A stretch of DNA of 64,000 nucleotides from Brachionus manjavacas. Taxonomy: Eukaryota; Rotifera; Eurotatoria; Ploima; Brachionidae. The position numbers were made by a program, and so were the translations under genes. Within the stretch, counting starts at the first letter, position 1. Each line of letters opens with the position of its first letter. Below the pieces are notes generated by a model. It searched no databases. It saw only the letters and a program-made list of their open reading frames with translations, and was not told the DNA's origin. Of this stretch, positions 1-13,583 are shown one piece after another. The DNA lies in the NCBI GenBank assembly GCA_019054805.1, contig JAHQIY010000004.1:6386001-6450000 (forward strand). The letters run 5' to 3'.

Positions 1-642
1 AAAGTAAAACAAAAATAGATAAACAAGAAGTCAAACAAAAATAAAGTAACTAATCGAAAATTTAAACCTTGCTTGAACCAAAGCTTAATTGATACACTAA
101 TTTTAATTTTAATAGCAACTTAAAATTTTGCAAAAATTTTTTTAACTTTTATTAAAAAAAATGAATCAAACGAAAATAATGAGAAAACACATAACAAAAA
201 AGAGAAATAGATTCAAAACAAATCAATAGTGATTGATCAAACGCTTAGGAATTTATTGTACAAATCACACAATGACTTTCATCATTCTCAGCAGCAAAGT
301 ATTGACACAAATTCCAACGACATCCCAAATGTGGTCTTTCGAAATTTATTGAGATCTTTTTTTTTTGGAAAAAAAAACAAAATTACAAATTTTAATAAAA
401 CACGCCGATGCTTTTAAACTGACGAAGAGAAAAATGGAACCTCAATGATAAAAAAATTCAAAAAAAAAAAAACAGAAAAAAAACAAAATTTACATTCTCA
501 AAAAATATTTTTTAAAAACTAAACACGAATGCTCATTAGCAATAATACACCACCACGGGTGTCATTCATTTTAAAAACACTTATATAAAAGACTAGATAG
601 ATGTTCGGAATTGGTAAGGGACCCTGTTTTAGTTGCTTGAAC
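1..642. other. AT-rich region downstream of zinc-finger gene
   Basis: No gene is supported here. The stretch follows the stop codon of the minus-strand zinc-finger gene, so it should hold its 3' UTR and polyadenylation site. It is otherwise A/T homopolymer-rich with short spurious open frames only. Confidence 0.6.
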
Positions 643-3600
643 TCATTGAGCAATAGGCATTTGATGCGATTCTATTTTCATATTTTGAACTTGGGCCGAC
701 TCCAACGAGCAGCTTTCTCTGGGCGCATACTCCTTATGAATAATCTCGTGTTGTTTCAACAACCTAATCATGCCCACATAGTACGGACAATAGCGGCACT
801 TGTAGAATCCGTCGCGAAACTTGTGCTGCAAAAGATGCTGCTTGAGTGTGCAGTAATTGTTTGTCTTATAGGGACAATTTTGACAATAGAACAATTTAGC
901 TTTTTTGCCAAATGGCACTCCGTTGGCGCCATTTTGACTGCCATTAAACATGCTCACATTGGACACCGTGTAAGTAGCAGTGAATTGTTGACCGTCATAG
1001 CCGGTCAATGTCACCGATTCTTGGCACATTTTTTCCTCGTCCAACGCCTCTTCATTCTTTGCCTCATCATCAAAATTTTCCACATAATTGTGATTCTCTT
1101 GATCGTTGTTGTAGTCTTGGCCATTGGTCTCTGGGTCGGTGTCCTGCTTGCACACAAACTCAGCCTCGCCACCACTCTCACTGCGTTTGATCAGTATCTT
1201 AATTCTTTTTTGTGAATTGTGTGCACTTTTGGCGCCACTCCTCGGAAATATTTTGACCACTTGAGCGCTCACCTCTCTGCTCAAGTGGGTGGTCAAAATG
1301 TGCTTTTTGCACGTGTACTGCCATTCGCTTCTAAAATTGCACGCACTGCACTTGTACACGACATTTTGCTTAATGTCATTGGCATAAAAGTGGTTGGACA
1401 AGTGTTTTTTGATGGACGCGCGACTCTTGTGCTTGAAGGAACAGTAGGGACACCGAAAATAGTCGTGTTTGGTCGGCGGCTCATTTTTGCTGCACAGCAA
1501 ATTAAGGCCCACATTGGATCTAGTCGAGTATTGGCTATTGAGAGGATTTGGTCTGTGTATGTGAACAGGGTTGGTGTTTATGTATTGAGAGTTGATGCTG
1601 GGACATGGGGTTTTGACCAAATTTTTGAGCGCCGAACTAGGATCCAAAGTTTGGCTGGTTTGCTGAACAAGAGAGTTGATGAGAGCGTAGTCCCTGTTCA
1701 CAGGCTTCACTTTTTTGTAGAGTCGCGTCGACTCGTACTCGTCAATGGTCTCTGACGCTTCTTTGATGGACAAAATTTTCAAAAACTTGAACGCCTGCAA
1801 CGGCTGCACGTCATGCTTGACCCTGATGTGTCGCAGAGTGTCCGACTTGCGGTCAGACCTGAAGCCGCACTTCAAACACTGATAGGGCTTAATGTTCAGC
1901 TCGGCAATTGAGACGGGCAGTTTGTCCGCATTGGTCAAATTGTCCGACTCGTAGTTGGTGTCGCTGGCGGTGGCGCACTCGTCCGAGTCGTTCACGTCGT
2001 CATTGTAGACGTCGTGCTCGTCCGACGTGGACACCACCGAGCTGGCATCGGTCCTGAGGCGTTTGGCCTCGTGCAAAGCATCACTCAGTCTGCAGCGTTT
2101 GACAGTGGGCGAAGAGTGCAGCTTTTTGCCAATCAAGTCCGACATCAGGCTAATGTTGTTGTAAACAAGAGGACTAGAGGCTACCGACTCGGACATAAGC
2201 TTGTGCGGTGCGCTCAAATTGGAGCCAGACGAGCTGTGCTCAATAGTGGTCTCACTTGGAATGCTGTGTTTGTTTTCCATGTAACTGGCTATGGATTGAC
2301 GAGCTTCGCTCTCGCTCAGCACGACCACTTCGGACTCGTAGTCGTTGTGGGTCTTGCGCAAGTGTTTCTGTATGTCCCATTTGAAATTGGCGCGTTTTTT
2401 GCACACTGGACACATGTACTGCTTCAAATTGTAGTGTGTAGCCATGTGAAGTAAGACTTTGGCTTGACTTCGGCCAACAAATGGACAAAACTTGCACTTG
2501 TTCTTCACATCCGGCTCTGGTATGACTTTTTGTTCAGTTTCGCTCTCGGCCTCGAGCTCGGCCTCTTCGTCCAACATGTGGTGCTGGTGAGTTTTTTCAT
2601 TGAAAAAGTCCTCTTCGCCGAGCTCTTCGTCTTCGGGCTGCAATTCGTACACGGGCTGGTTGTCCAGCTCGTCTGTGTGACCATTGGCCATCGAGCTGTA
2701 GTTGAAGCTGTTGTTGATGCTGTTGTTCTCGGACGAACAGTTGCTGAGTATGGTGCTGTTTTGGGTGGCGAGTGAAATGACATTTTTGGTGGTGCCCGGG
2801 TGGCGACGCGACTGGTGTTTGTACACGTCGCCTTTGTAGTTGGCCTTGTAGTCGCAGTAGGCGCATCCGTACAGCTTCTCCTCGTTTTCGTGCTCGTCTA
2901 TTTCCTTGGGCTTGAGCAGGCCGTAAATGTCGTTTATGTCCAAATTGTCCAAGTTGAACTTGTCCACGTAGCTGTGCGCGATTGTGTCCGCTTTTTGGTG
3001 CTTGCGCTTCAAGTGGACCACGCAGTCGCCGCGGTACTTGTACACCGAGTTGCACAGCACGCATCGGAACGCCTTGCCGCACAAATGGTCTTTGACATGA
3101 AGCAAATAGTCGCTTGACTGGTCAAGATTGGTGCAGAATGTGCAGTATGGACACTGGTACGTGTCCGGGCTTGGATTCAGGATTTGCTGAGCCGCTTGAT
3201 CGGCGATCAGACCATTCTCGGCCTTGATTATTATCTTTTTTTGTATTTGATTAAAATTTCGGTTCATGTAGGGCGATGGATTGAACAAGGAAGCGCTTTG
3301 AGTCTCGTTTGAGCTGGCGTTGTTCTCAAAGTACTCGTTTTCCTCGTTGTTTTCCATGACCTCGGGCAGCTTGACAGGCTCGATCAGACTGTTCACATTG
3401 AGCGAATGCTTTAGACGCATGTGCTTGGTCAAATCGCTTGAGCGCTTGTATTTACACGTGCACTTGATGCACTGAAATTTGGCCATTTGCTGGTCGTTTT
3501 TGGCAAAGTTGGTCGATTGATTTAGAACATTGGAATCGTTTAGTTCTGTTTTGATTCTATTTGGAGTGTACTTGTGGTTGTTGTTGGTCAAGTCTATTTT

Positions 3601-6600
3601 GTGTCTAAGCAAAGTGTGTCGCTCGACTTTGCCGCTGTACTGTGAGGCGTACTGGCAGTACTGGCACTCGTGGACGTTTATTTTTTCCATGTGAAATTCC
3701 TTGCGGTGGTAGAGGACAGCGCGAGGGTTGTTGGTGAAAAAGTCGCATCTCTTGCACGTGTATTGCCGTTCATAATGGTTGTCCGAGTTTATGACTGGAC
3801 CGTCGGGAAGAGGGACAGGCGGCTTGTTCGCACGATGCTTGACGTTGGTCGCACTTTTGCTCGCCTTTGACTTCAAGTTGTTTAGTATGTTGATTTGGTG
3901 GTAGATGTTTTCGTCGAAATTCTCATTTGTCTCTCGATCAGTGTTGTCTGTGTTGGCAAATAAGTTTTCTTCGTCGGCTGCCAATTCGGTGCCAAGTCCA
4001 TTTTCTTCATAATCATTTTCCTTTAAAAAAATCAACAAAATTAAACCTCTTCTTCTTTTAACTTTTTATTTATTTATTATATTTTTAGTTTGTAAATTTT
4101 ATTAAAAAATTGATTAAGAAATACTTTAAATAAAATTGTTGAAAAAAAATTAAATACTATCCCCTATTTCTTTATTTTTTAAAAAAGTCTTTATTTACAC
4201 CCAAAGTCGACTTAATATTGATGGTTTTATTTCCAAAAAAATATTCTTTATTTTTCAAAAAAAAATTAATTCCATTTTAAAAGATTAATTTTTTAAATAC
4301 TCAAAAGACAAGAAAAAAAAAAAAACTTCTTTATTAACACAATCTCTTTTAATTTAATAATTTTTTGATCATCTTTTCTGTCGTTGTGTCTTTTTCCTAT
4401 TAAAAAAATTAATTTTAAAATATCATCCTATTTTCACCTCCCAGTTAATAATCTTATAAACATGGCAAAGATTTTTCTTTCATTACAATCAATGTACAAA
4501 CCGAAGAATAATTAAATGCATATTAAGAATTATAAATAATCTATTAATAAAATAAATAAAAATAAAACATTAAAGATGATATTGAAAATAAATTAATTAG
4601 AATGGACCAAAAAATTATTAATTCCAATCAATACCATATTACAACAAAATATTTTATTCTATTTAAGAAATAAACTCGAACTTTTGACCTTAATCAAGTC
4701 AGAAATGAAATTAGAAAAATTGAAAAAAAATTAATTAGATATAATTTTGCGAATAACTGCACATATGTTTTTAATTTCAGGCTAGAACAAAATCGAACCC
4801 TGGGTATTAATGATTGAAAAATTTCTATAAAATGGTTTCTATAGTAGTAATTTCATATAAAAATCAACTAGTTAGTCTTTATTTTTAAGAGTACCAGTCA
4901 AAAGTTTAAGATATTATTATTTTTCTGTAAATTTGAATGAATCATTTATTGCTAAAAAAGAACTCAAGTTAATTGAGAATTGTTTTAAAAAAAGGCAGAA
5001 AAGACTGAATTTATTTTTCTAATTTTTTTTTGAATTATATTTTAATTACTCAATTTATTGGAATTTAATTTTAAAAAATAATTATAATTTAAAATTTTAA
5101 TTGATACCAATTTTAAGACAATTTTTATGTACTAATAATTAATGGAGTTTTTTTCAATAATAATAAAAAAGTTATCCAAATTATTAGCTGATTGTTTTTA
5201 ATTATCGGTGATAATTATTAATTTTTAAAGATAAGTAATTTTATTAAAATCTTCACAAAGTAATACTTCAACTTACAATGCTTTAAAATTGTGAATTTAA
5301 ATTTTGTTCCAATTATTTTTGCTTTGAATAGAAAATTGGTTTAAATATAAAAATTTTAAATAAATTTATTTTTTTCAATTATTGAAACATTAACTTGAAA
5401 TTAAATTTTAATTCAGTTAATAAACAATTTTTTTAGTGTTAAATTTTAGATTGTAAGCAATTTAAGTTACCAAATTTATATTTAAAAAAAAGATGTTTAG
5501 AAATTTTTTTGCCTTAAAGGCTTAAATTTGATTTTATTGAATGCAAATTTTCAAATAAATTATTATCATGTTTTTAATTGTCATCAAATTTAATAGTATA
5601 AATTAAAAGCAGACAGAAAATATATGGTTTCCGTTTATTTTTAATTTATAAATTCATTAAAAAAAATTTTTCTATTTAACTTGTAATTTTCATTTCTGAA
5701 CGAACTGACACTCCATACAGAATAAATATAATAAGTCAACAACGGTCTCCAAATAAAAAATTAATAAAATCCTTTCTGAGCAAACCTTATTAAGCCTAAA
5801 AACATCTTCATTCTAGAATAAAAACTAAATAGATGATTTTGAATTAATAATCATAGCTTTTGTGATTAATTTTTAAGGTTTTAAATTAAAATAAAATTTC
5901 ATGCTGTTGAAATTAGGCTTTAAATTATTTTCGACACAATATGACTTTTTTTCAAAATTGTGAATTTCTATGCAAACCTTCCAAAAATTACAAAAATAAA
6001 TTATTTTTCACTAATTTAATTTGATAAAAATAACCAATTTACGGCCAAATGTTTCTTAAAATGTTTCTTTAAACTGGTTGTTAAATGAAACATTTTTTGT
6101 CGCACCTTTAAAAACTTACAGAAAAATCTTCAGTGCAAAATCCAAATATCTATTAAGAATTTAAATTTTTTATTGGAATTTTAGAATGAAATTTCACATT
6201 GCCCTTTTTTTCATCTAAATAAAAGCTTACTTATAAATATAATCTACATGAAAAAAGAAAATATCTGATTTTTTCAAACTAATCACTTTCATCGACCAAA
6301 ATTTTAATTATTTTTTAATTTTATATTTAAATAATTAAATTACTGATTTTGATGCAATGTAATTACAGTGGAATTAAAATTTACAAAAATCTACTACACC
6401 TTTTAAAAAAGTGAATTCAAAAAATTGTAGTGTTCTATAGTAGAATTTTTTTTCATCAAATTATCTCTTAAAATGAGTTAAAATTTCGAAAAAAATTGAA
6501 TATTTTTTATTTTAAAATACTCATCAACAAAAAAATTTATTAATAATAATTAGTCTATTTTGAGTATGGGGCAATTGTACTAAGAATAAAAATAAAAATG

Positions 6601-7719
6601 TTTGGCCATGCAAATTGTAAGCTTTGAATTTGTCTAATGAAATGATAATCACCTTAATTGAAAAACATAATTCAAAGAAAAGTTATATTTTATAAAATTA
6701 TCCCTTCACCACTGCTCTCCTTCAGTTCCTATCTCAGCATCTGTTTTACTATTAATTAAAATTTAACTTTTAATTATTAAATGAACAGCCAAAAATGAAA
6801 ACTAAAAAAAAGCTTTTTAATCGTCAAAAAATGAGATCTAATAAAAGCCTTTAAAATTTTTTCTAAATTAATTTCAACTCTTTTGACGTGACCAAATTTG
6901 GCGTTAATTTTGAAGCAATAAAAAAAAATTCAAAAAAAGAGAATATGCGTACAATTTTTTTTATAAAATAAATAAATTTTTTTAAAGCCCGCCATCTAAT
7001 ATATTTAAAAATTTAAGCTTTTTAAAAAAAAATTCTCTAGCTCGATACAATTAAATAGTTGGAAATTTTTCCTTTTTTCTATATTTTATAAAATTATTTT
7101 TCTCTAATAAACAATCAACCCCATTGAAAATTTATCTTATTTTCACATGTTATCAAAAATATCGGCTTAGCGCAAACAAAATCCCCTGCATCTTACACAA
7201 CTTCTATTCTCTTAAAGCATCAAGCTCAATACAACTCTACAAAACAAACAAATATTTATCTAGCTAAGATTGCTATCTAGCTCTTATTTTCAGAATAGAT
7301 AATATGTTGATAGAAAAATGATTGGGCTTGATAGAAAAGTATAAAATAAAGTGAAAATTACATTTTGATAGTTTTCTTTCATATTGTTGTTTCTTTCGTT
7401 GAAAAAGTCCTCATCGTCCACAAAGTTGTCCATGTCGGCATTTTCATCAAAGTCCTCGTCGTCCCTCAGTGTCATGTCGTCGTTGTGAGTACTCAGGCTA
7501 TTCGAGTACCCGTAAGCTTTATTGCGAAAGTTGGGCACATTTACCTTGAAGCTTTGGTTCTCATTCGAATGATTTTCTTCAACAGCAACAAAATAAAAAA
7601 CTCAAAAACAACAGAGGCACTAATGCAAAGGAAAAGTTACCGGTAATGTGCGAGTCTAGTTCGTTAAGGTTATCAGCATTAAAATTACACTCAGGACACT
7701 GATAGACTGTCTCATCCAT
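643..7719 (-). CDS. large C2H2 zinc-finger protein (about 1223 aa, 14 fingers)
   Basis: Three-exon model: 7719-7641, 7576-7362 and 4020-643 (introns 64 nt and 3341 nt, GT/AG, phases 1 and 0). It starts at ATG 7719 and stops with TGA at 643-645. Exon 1 encodes the first finger (C8, C11, H24); its last His (H29) comes from exon 2, giving C-x2-C-x12-H-x4-H across the splice. Exon 2 is acidic and Asn-rich. The 3.4 kb exon carries 13 further C2H2 fingers, scattered singly or in pairs and separated by acidic or Ser/Asn-rich linkers, unlike tandem KRAB-type arrays. The last two fingers lie near the C terminus. No enzymatic domain is visible, so a nuclear DNA- or RNA-binding regulator is inferred. 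Scattered fingers of this kind recall REST/charlatan-like regulators, but I do not recognise an orthologue. The large exon is much richer in G+C than its surroundings and other genes here. Confidence 0.85.
4021..7361 (-). other. 3.3 kb intron of the zinc-finger gene
   Basis: Bounded by donor GTAATTTTCA (reading down from 7361) and acceptor TTTTTTTAAAG ending at 4021. The interior is very AT-rich, with no open frame, no recognisable transposon and no RNA gene that I can see. It is about 60 times longer than the typical intron in this window, so it may hold regulatory sequence. Confidence 0.75.
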
Positions 7720-7817
7720 TTTGTTCAAGCTGGTTCGAGTCTATCCGATGGTTCAATATTGCTCACTAATAAAACTAACAAAAATCTAAAAAAAATTCAA
7801 AATAGAGGTAAAGAGTG

Positions 7818-7836
7818 AAGAGAGAGAGAGAGAGAA
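7818..7836. repeat. (GA)n microsatellite
   Basis: An uninterrupted GA run lies about 100 bp upstream of the zinc-finger start codon, within its likely promoter or 5' UTR. Confidence 0.9.
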
Positions 7837-7968
7837 AAAAATACAGAAAAAATATGGTGCCATTTGGACGAGATGAAAATTCTGGTGCCATAAACTAGAA
7901 CGCAAATAGTTCTCTCGATGGCCATTTTTCATTTTCAGAACGTGAACTTAACCTAAATTAAAATTTTA

Positions 7969-7984
7969 GTGTGTGTGTGTGTGT
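7969..7984. repeat. (GT)8 microsatellite
   Basis: Eight uninterrupted GT units followed by a short G run. Confidence 0.9.
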
Positions 7985-8477
7985 GGGGGCTGAAGCTGGC
8001 AAATATTTTTGTTCAATATGAACGAAATGAAAATGTTCGCTTGGCTAAAGAAATTAAAATTGGTTTTAGTGTTTTTGTGTTAGTTCAGCTAGCTGTTTAT
8101 GCACCGAGGAATGCTTAACATAAAATTTGAATTGTACAGACAGACTTGAGCATTTTGTCGAGCACTAAAACGAAAAAATAATGCTAATTCTAATCATTTC
8201 TAGCTATTCTTCTTCTCGATGGATTTTCTCAGCAAAAACAACAACAAAAAACACCAACTTGCATAAATAATCATAAATTAGCGCATATCTTCCATGATAT
8301 CGTGGAATCCGCAAAACAGAAATTATCATTTTTGGAGAGAGTTCTCCGTCAGGACAGATTTAATCATAATTTATACTCTTGGTTAGAGATGCCATTGTCT
8401 TTGCTGGCAAATTATGCTAAACCACAATTTAGCATAATCAGACACCAAGTCGCAGACCTCAAATCCTAATCTTATCA

Positions 8478-8497
8478 TCAGCAGCAGCAGTAGCAGC
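8478..8497. repeat. (CAG)n imperfect microsatellite
   Basis: CAG units with one TAG interruption, followed within 15 bp by a GA run at 8508-8520. Confidence 0.85.
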
Positions 8498-9700
8498 ATC
8501 AAAAGAAAGAGAGAGAGAGAAACTGGGAGCGACGAATTTAAAGGCAAACAAAGCAATTAGCCGAGTGGTCTGGCATCGAATGTGGCACACACAAGCACGA
8601 GAGCTTTTGCTAACCAAGCTTGTTTTCAAGATGCAAGAACAGAAATGACTAAAAATAAGTGCGCTTTTCTTCAATCAAGTTTCTATTTGTGCTTTTCTCT
8701 TGCATGTTCTTGTTCGTCATTTCTTTCTTGGAGAATGCATTTTCTTAAGCAAGATTGAATTTTTTTCTCTCTAAATGAACCATTTGTTGACGCGCAATCT
8801 CAACCAAACTTGCTTTGGCGTTGCTTCTGTTACACTCAGCTTTTATTCGCTCGAATAAAAGTGGGCATGTTGGTGAGCCTCGGCCGACCACACTGTCCAG
8901 AAAAAGACTTAAAGTTAACATGCTTGCCAAATTGCTGCCTAGTTTAAAAATAGATCTCTTAACGCATGATTGCCAAACTAGACGAAGGAAGCAGTCTTTG
9001 CTCTCCTTTTGTCAAAATCAGCCAAGCTTGAAACTCACAAAGCCAACAAAAGCAAAACAAAAAACTTGCCAATCGACAAGGTTAAATTCTTTTGTGCTTA
9101 TTTGTCGTTTCTAACGTTACCATAGTTAAATATTTATATTGAGAAATTCTTGTAGCATCTTGTCTCGTGATTTGGCCAAATTTTGCCAATTGAAATCAAG
9201 CTCAATTAAACCCGAATATTTTATGTTTGGTCGATCGAAAGTTCAATTGCTTGGTGGCCATTCAGGTTTGCAAAATATCAGTATATTTGCAGTGAGTGAG
9301 CAAAATATCGATCCGTTTAACAAAATACCTGGGTTAACCTACAAAATGTGGCATCACTCAACCCATCTGAATGACCTACTTGAAGTCGTGCCACTCAGCT
9401 CTCACAAAAATCCTTTCTTTTTCTGATCACAAAAATGTTTTGATCTGCAGAAATTCCATTCAGCCTGCGGATGCAAATGTGAGTCGGAAAAATATTCCTG
9501 CGAACACCTACTTGGTAAAGTTCGCTTGCCAACTCAGCAAAAATTGAAATGCATGGGAATCGAGAGTTTTCTAGGCACTGATTTATAATGCTTACGGTGC
9601 ATTTCGTTTTAAATTAGATGTAGAATTTTCTTAATTGGCAAAATGGCTCCTATCATGGAATTGTAGCAGCCTGGAATTCGGCTCAAATTCTTATCACTAA

Positions 9701-12700
9701 AATTAAGGTTCTCTCTCTGATACTCTGATACAGAAAAAACTAAAATAAAAATTAATCAAAACAAGAATGACCAGTCTAAGTGGAATCAAGATCAAATCAA
9801 AAGATAAGCTCAAAGCTTTTGCAATCAATATCCTTTTGCGTGTGTTTACACTCGGAAATAAAAAAAAAAGTTGCATTTTTTTTCTTATTAATAAAAAGTT
9901 GAAAATTACTTGTGAACAAAAAATTTTTATTTTTTTGTTATGAGAAAATTCAAAAAATGATGTGTTCAAAAAAAAGGGTGAATCAAACGGCTTAAGTCTC
10001 CGATTGAAATTTTTGGCTAAAAATTTGGATTTTATTTTTGCTTAATTTCCTAAAATTAGATAAAAAAATCCAATTTTCTAACATATTAAATGATAATGAG
10101 ACTTCTGCTCAAGTCTCTTTTTTCATTTAATTTTCAGCAACTAGGCCTTTTCTATGGAGATTTAAAAAATTTTTCACCAATATTGCTGAAAAAACCACCA
10201 AATCTCGCTGAATAAAAAATTAATCTACCGAATTTTAACAACCTGTATTATTTATGATAAAATTAATTATCAGAATAAAATTTTTATTTAACATAAGATT
10301 TATTTCTTAAAAAAATTATCAAATAATTTTAATTTTTTTTTAATTTGAAATTTTATCATTTTGAAATCGGTCTATTAAATACATTAGACTCAAATATACA
10401 AACAAAAAATGATCATGAACCCACAAAAATGTACTCTGAGGACGTTGAAGAAAAGCAAAATTAATTGTAAACTATCGAAATGCATTGTCACATTTGTTCT
10501 TAATTTGCACAAAACCTGGTAAAAAACAATAACTAATGAATGGTTTATTAGAAAATAAACTGTTCTGATTACTTTTAAGGAAAAAAATCTTTATTTTTGT
10601 TGTTAAAAATTAAATTTAAAAATGAACTGATTTTAAAATATGATGTTTAATTAAAATGGGATTTTTCAGAAATTTTGATGAATCAATTATAACAAGCCTT
10701 TTTCTTTGACCAACCTGGATCCAAAAGCTGATTTTAGTTCAATTTAAAAATATTTAAAATTTCAGTTCAACAAAATATCAAGGAAAACTAAAAATTAGAT
10801 TTTAAACTTCAACTTTAAATCAGTGGTTCTAGGCGTTCTCTTCTACTTCTAATTTTATAGCTTTGTTGATTATTTTTATCAAAATTCTCTATCAGGTTTT
10901 ATCAGTGTTTTGAGGTTGATTCCGATATTTAAATTTTTTTAGACCTTGATCCCCAAAAATAAAAAAATTTTACATTTTAAATTAAAATAAGATCTTGTTT
11001 AGAAACAATTAAGAAGCCATTTGAAGAATCTAGTTTTTTAAATTGTTTTTACCTTTTAGAAAAATTATTTCAATGTTAAATACTTAAAAGAAAAAAGTCA
11101 GTTCGCTTGGTTCATTGAAAGCGACCGAACGAGAAAAGATGTCTCCTTAATAAATGGCAAAGAAGCTTAGATTTTGAAAAAGAAAAAATTTAATTTTTTA
11201 TTTTTTAATACAAACAGTTAAATGAATTTCTAACAGATAGAGTAAAATATGTTCATAAAGTTAATGACTAAAATTAAATTTTAAATACTATATGGATCAA
11301 ATGAGTCGTTTTAGCTTTTTTCTGGGCCATGATCAAAACCAAAACGAGCACACTAAATGAGAAAATTTTCGAATGATCCAAACTATTCGGCCAATATTGT
11401 TTCGTTTTTGTAAGCTTTAGGTCGTTCATTTTTCCATCATTTGTCAAAAAGATTTGCAAAAAAAAGAAAGAGTTTTTATTTACCATGAAATGGAGACTCT
11501 GCGTCTAATTATGTTCATTAGTAAAAGTTAGTGAAAGAAAATATCCAACGTATTCTACTTATTTTGTTTAAAGAGCAAAGGTACTTAAATAGCTAAAAGC
11601 TTAATGAGAAAAAATAAGAGCAAAGAGACGCAAACCGCTTTTTTTTTTATTTTTATAGCGTTTAATTGGCCTCTAATACAGGACTCAGCGTTCGAAATGG
11701 TTCTTTTTAAAACCAATTCTTTGGATAGATCAATTTTATTAGTATCAAAATGTTTAATTTATCAACCTCTTATCTTGACTTTTAAATATATTTTGATCCA
11801 AGTTTAAGAGTTTAGGAGATTGTTTCAAAAAGGTCCCAGCTAGCTAAGAGACGCTCAATATTGACAATTTTTCGCAAACAGATCTAGAAAATCGTCTATG
11901 TCCTTTTAATTTTTTAATTGAATGAAAAATGTTTAAACTAAATTTTTCTTCTTTTTTTTTTTAATTTATTTTTAAATAAAAATTAAAAAAAAAATTATCC
12001 TAACTCTAAACATCAAATTTCCTTATAACTTTTTACTTAAGTTTATTGAAAATATGCTTTAAAAACAAACGAGTTCTAAGGTGATAGATATATAGATATA
12101 TATCCAAGGTATCTAAGAAAAAAATTTAAATTATAGCAATTCCACTTTGCTAACCGATGCCGTCTAAAAATATTTGCTTTGAACACTAGTCGCCATCAAA
12201 TGTTCATGAGTTCAATTTTAACTTATTAAAATAGATGATTCAGAATTACTAATTTGCTTTTAAGACTAACATGACTCGAAAATTCTGGCATAAAAATGAA
12301 GACTAATTTTTCCAATAAAGATTAAAAAAAAACCTTTTCTAAAATGATTATTTTTCAGAAAATAATTTCCTTTAAAATAGGGTCCCTAATTTAAAATAAG
12401 TCTGTTACCAAAAAATATCAATTAGCCCAACAAAATTAAATCAATAAAATTGAATTTTAATATTAACATTTAAATTTGCATGACAACAAAATTTATTCAT
12501 TATCTCTATTTGCTCAGAAATTAATAACTGTTTTATCTATCTTTTTAAGTTGCTTTTAGATCAAAAGTTATCTCTAGGTAGAACGGAAATATAAAAAAGA
12601 TTTGAGTCTTAGTACAGAAGGTAAACGACTCTTAAATCTAAAATGGTTTTAGAGAAAAAAATCTATTTATCAGATTTAAAAAATTAAAGTAGATAAAATG

Positions 12701-13583
12701 TAAAATATCATTAATCGTTTCAGAAATGATTCAAAATTAAAAAATTTATAATTTCATATATTATGATATTAGATTTTTTGTATATAATTTATTTCTTATT
12801 TTTTATATTTTTATCTTTAGTTCCTTTTCAAATATGATTCTGCCTATGAGCTTTAGATAAATTAATCAAATTAATAAATTTATTATGTTTGATAAAAAAT
12901 TAAAAAAATGAATCTGAAAATAATGACTTAATTTTTTTGAATCTTTCAAATTCGAAAAATATACTTGTTACTTGAACTTTAATTTTTCAAATATGGAAAC
13001 CTTGGAGAATGTCAATAAAACATAACACATAATTTATTTTCGTTGATTGTTAAAAATTAAAAAAATTTAAACTAATTATCAAATTTTAAAATTTGCAAAT
13101 AAATAATGATCATAAATTCTACTAGATTTAAAGTTAAGTTTTAAAAGAATAAATTTATATCAAAAATTTTAGTTTTAAGTCTTTCTTATTTAGAAAATTA
13201 CTGACGTGAAGCAAAGTTTTTTGTTAATAAAAAAATTACTTTCGAAATTATTCCAATTTGACCAAAAGTGATTTTTCAAATTCACTAATTTCATTTTTCA
13301 TTTCATTCAAATTTTCACAAAAAAATAATTGCTATCAAATTCGAAGGAATAAATATTTGTTTTGCAAAATTTCAAGAAAAGTCTAAATTTCAAATAGTCT
13401 GTTTCAACCATTTAGAATAAAAAACTTTGAACATAAATATTAAAAAATCTTGATCTTTAATTTAAAATTTATTTCTTAAATAAGTCATTTTGATCTAGTA
13501 CATTTTGGCAGAACAAAAAATAAACTTTAGAAAATAACCAAAATTTTTTCGAGTTTCGCTGGTCTGAAAATTAAATTGTTTGC
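9701..13583. other. intergenic AT-rich region
   Basis: No gene, RNA gene or clear repeat recognised. Short open frames (9703-9969, 11274-11486, 11604-11807) have the low-complexity Phe/Lys/Leu composition expected of AT-rich noncoding DNA. Confidence 0.6.

Larger units (their letters stand above)
7720..9700. promoter_or_regulatory. probable 5' flank of the zinc-finger gene, less AT-rich than background
   Basis: This 2 kb upstream of the zinc-finger start codon is visibly less AT-rich than the sequence further out and has microsatellites (GA, GT, CAG). Open frames at 8459-8674 and 8815-9114 have no recognisable product and no splice partners, so I do not call them genes. A 5' UTR, promoter and enhancers are expected here by position only. 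Confidence 0.35.

Noticed and set aside
601..3870. Several open frames on the strand opposite the zinc-finger exon, up to 204 codons
   Set aside because: They are antisense shadows of a relatively GC-rich coding exon and lack motifs or splice partners.
4780..4800. Minus-strand GGGTTCGATTTTG resembling a tRNA box B
   Set aside because: No box A or cloverleaf partner nearby.
8555..8600. TTAGCCGAGTGGTCTGGC, resembling the start of a tRNA-Leu/Ser
   Set aside because: No box B and no acceptor-stem complement follow at the right distance.
8815..9114. 99-codon open frame on the plus strand
   Set aside because: No recognisable protein features, no splice context, and an overlapping minus-strand frame of similar quality.
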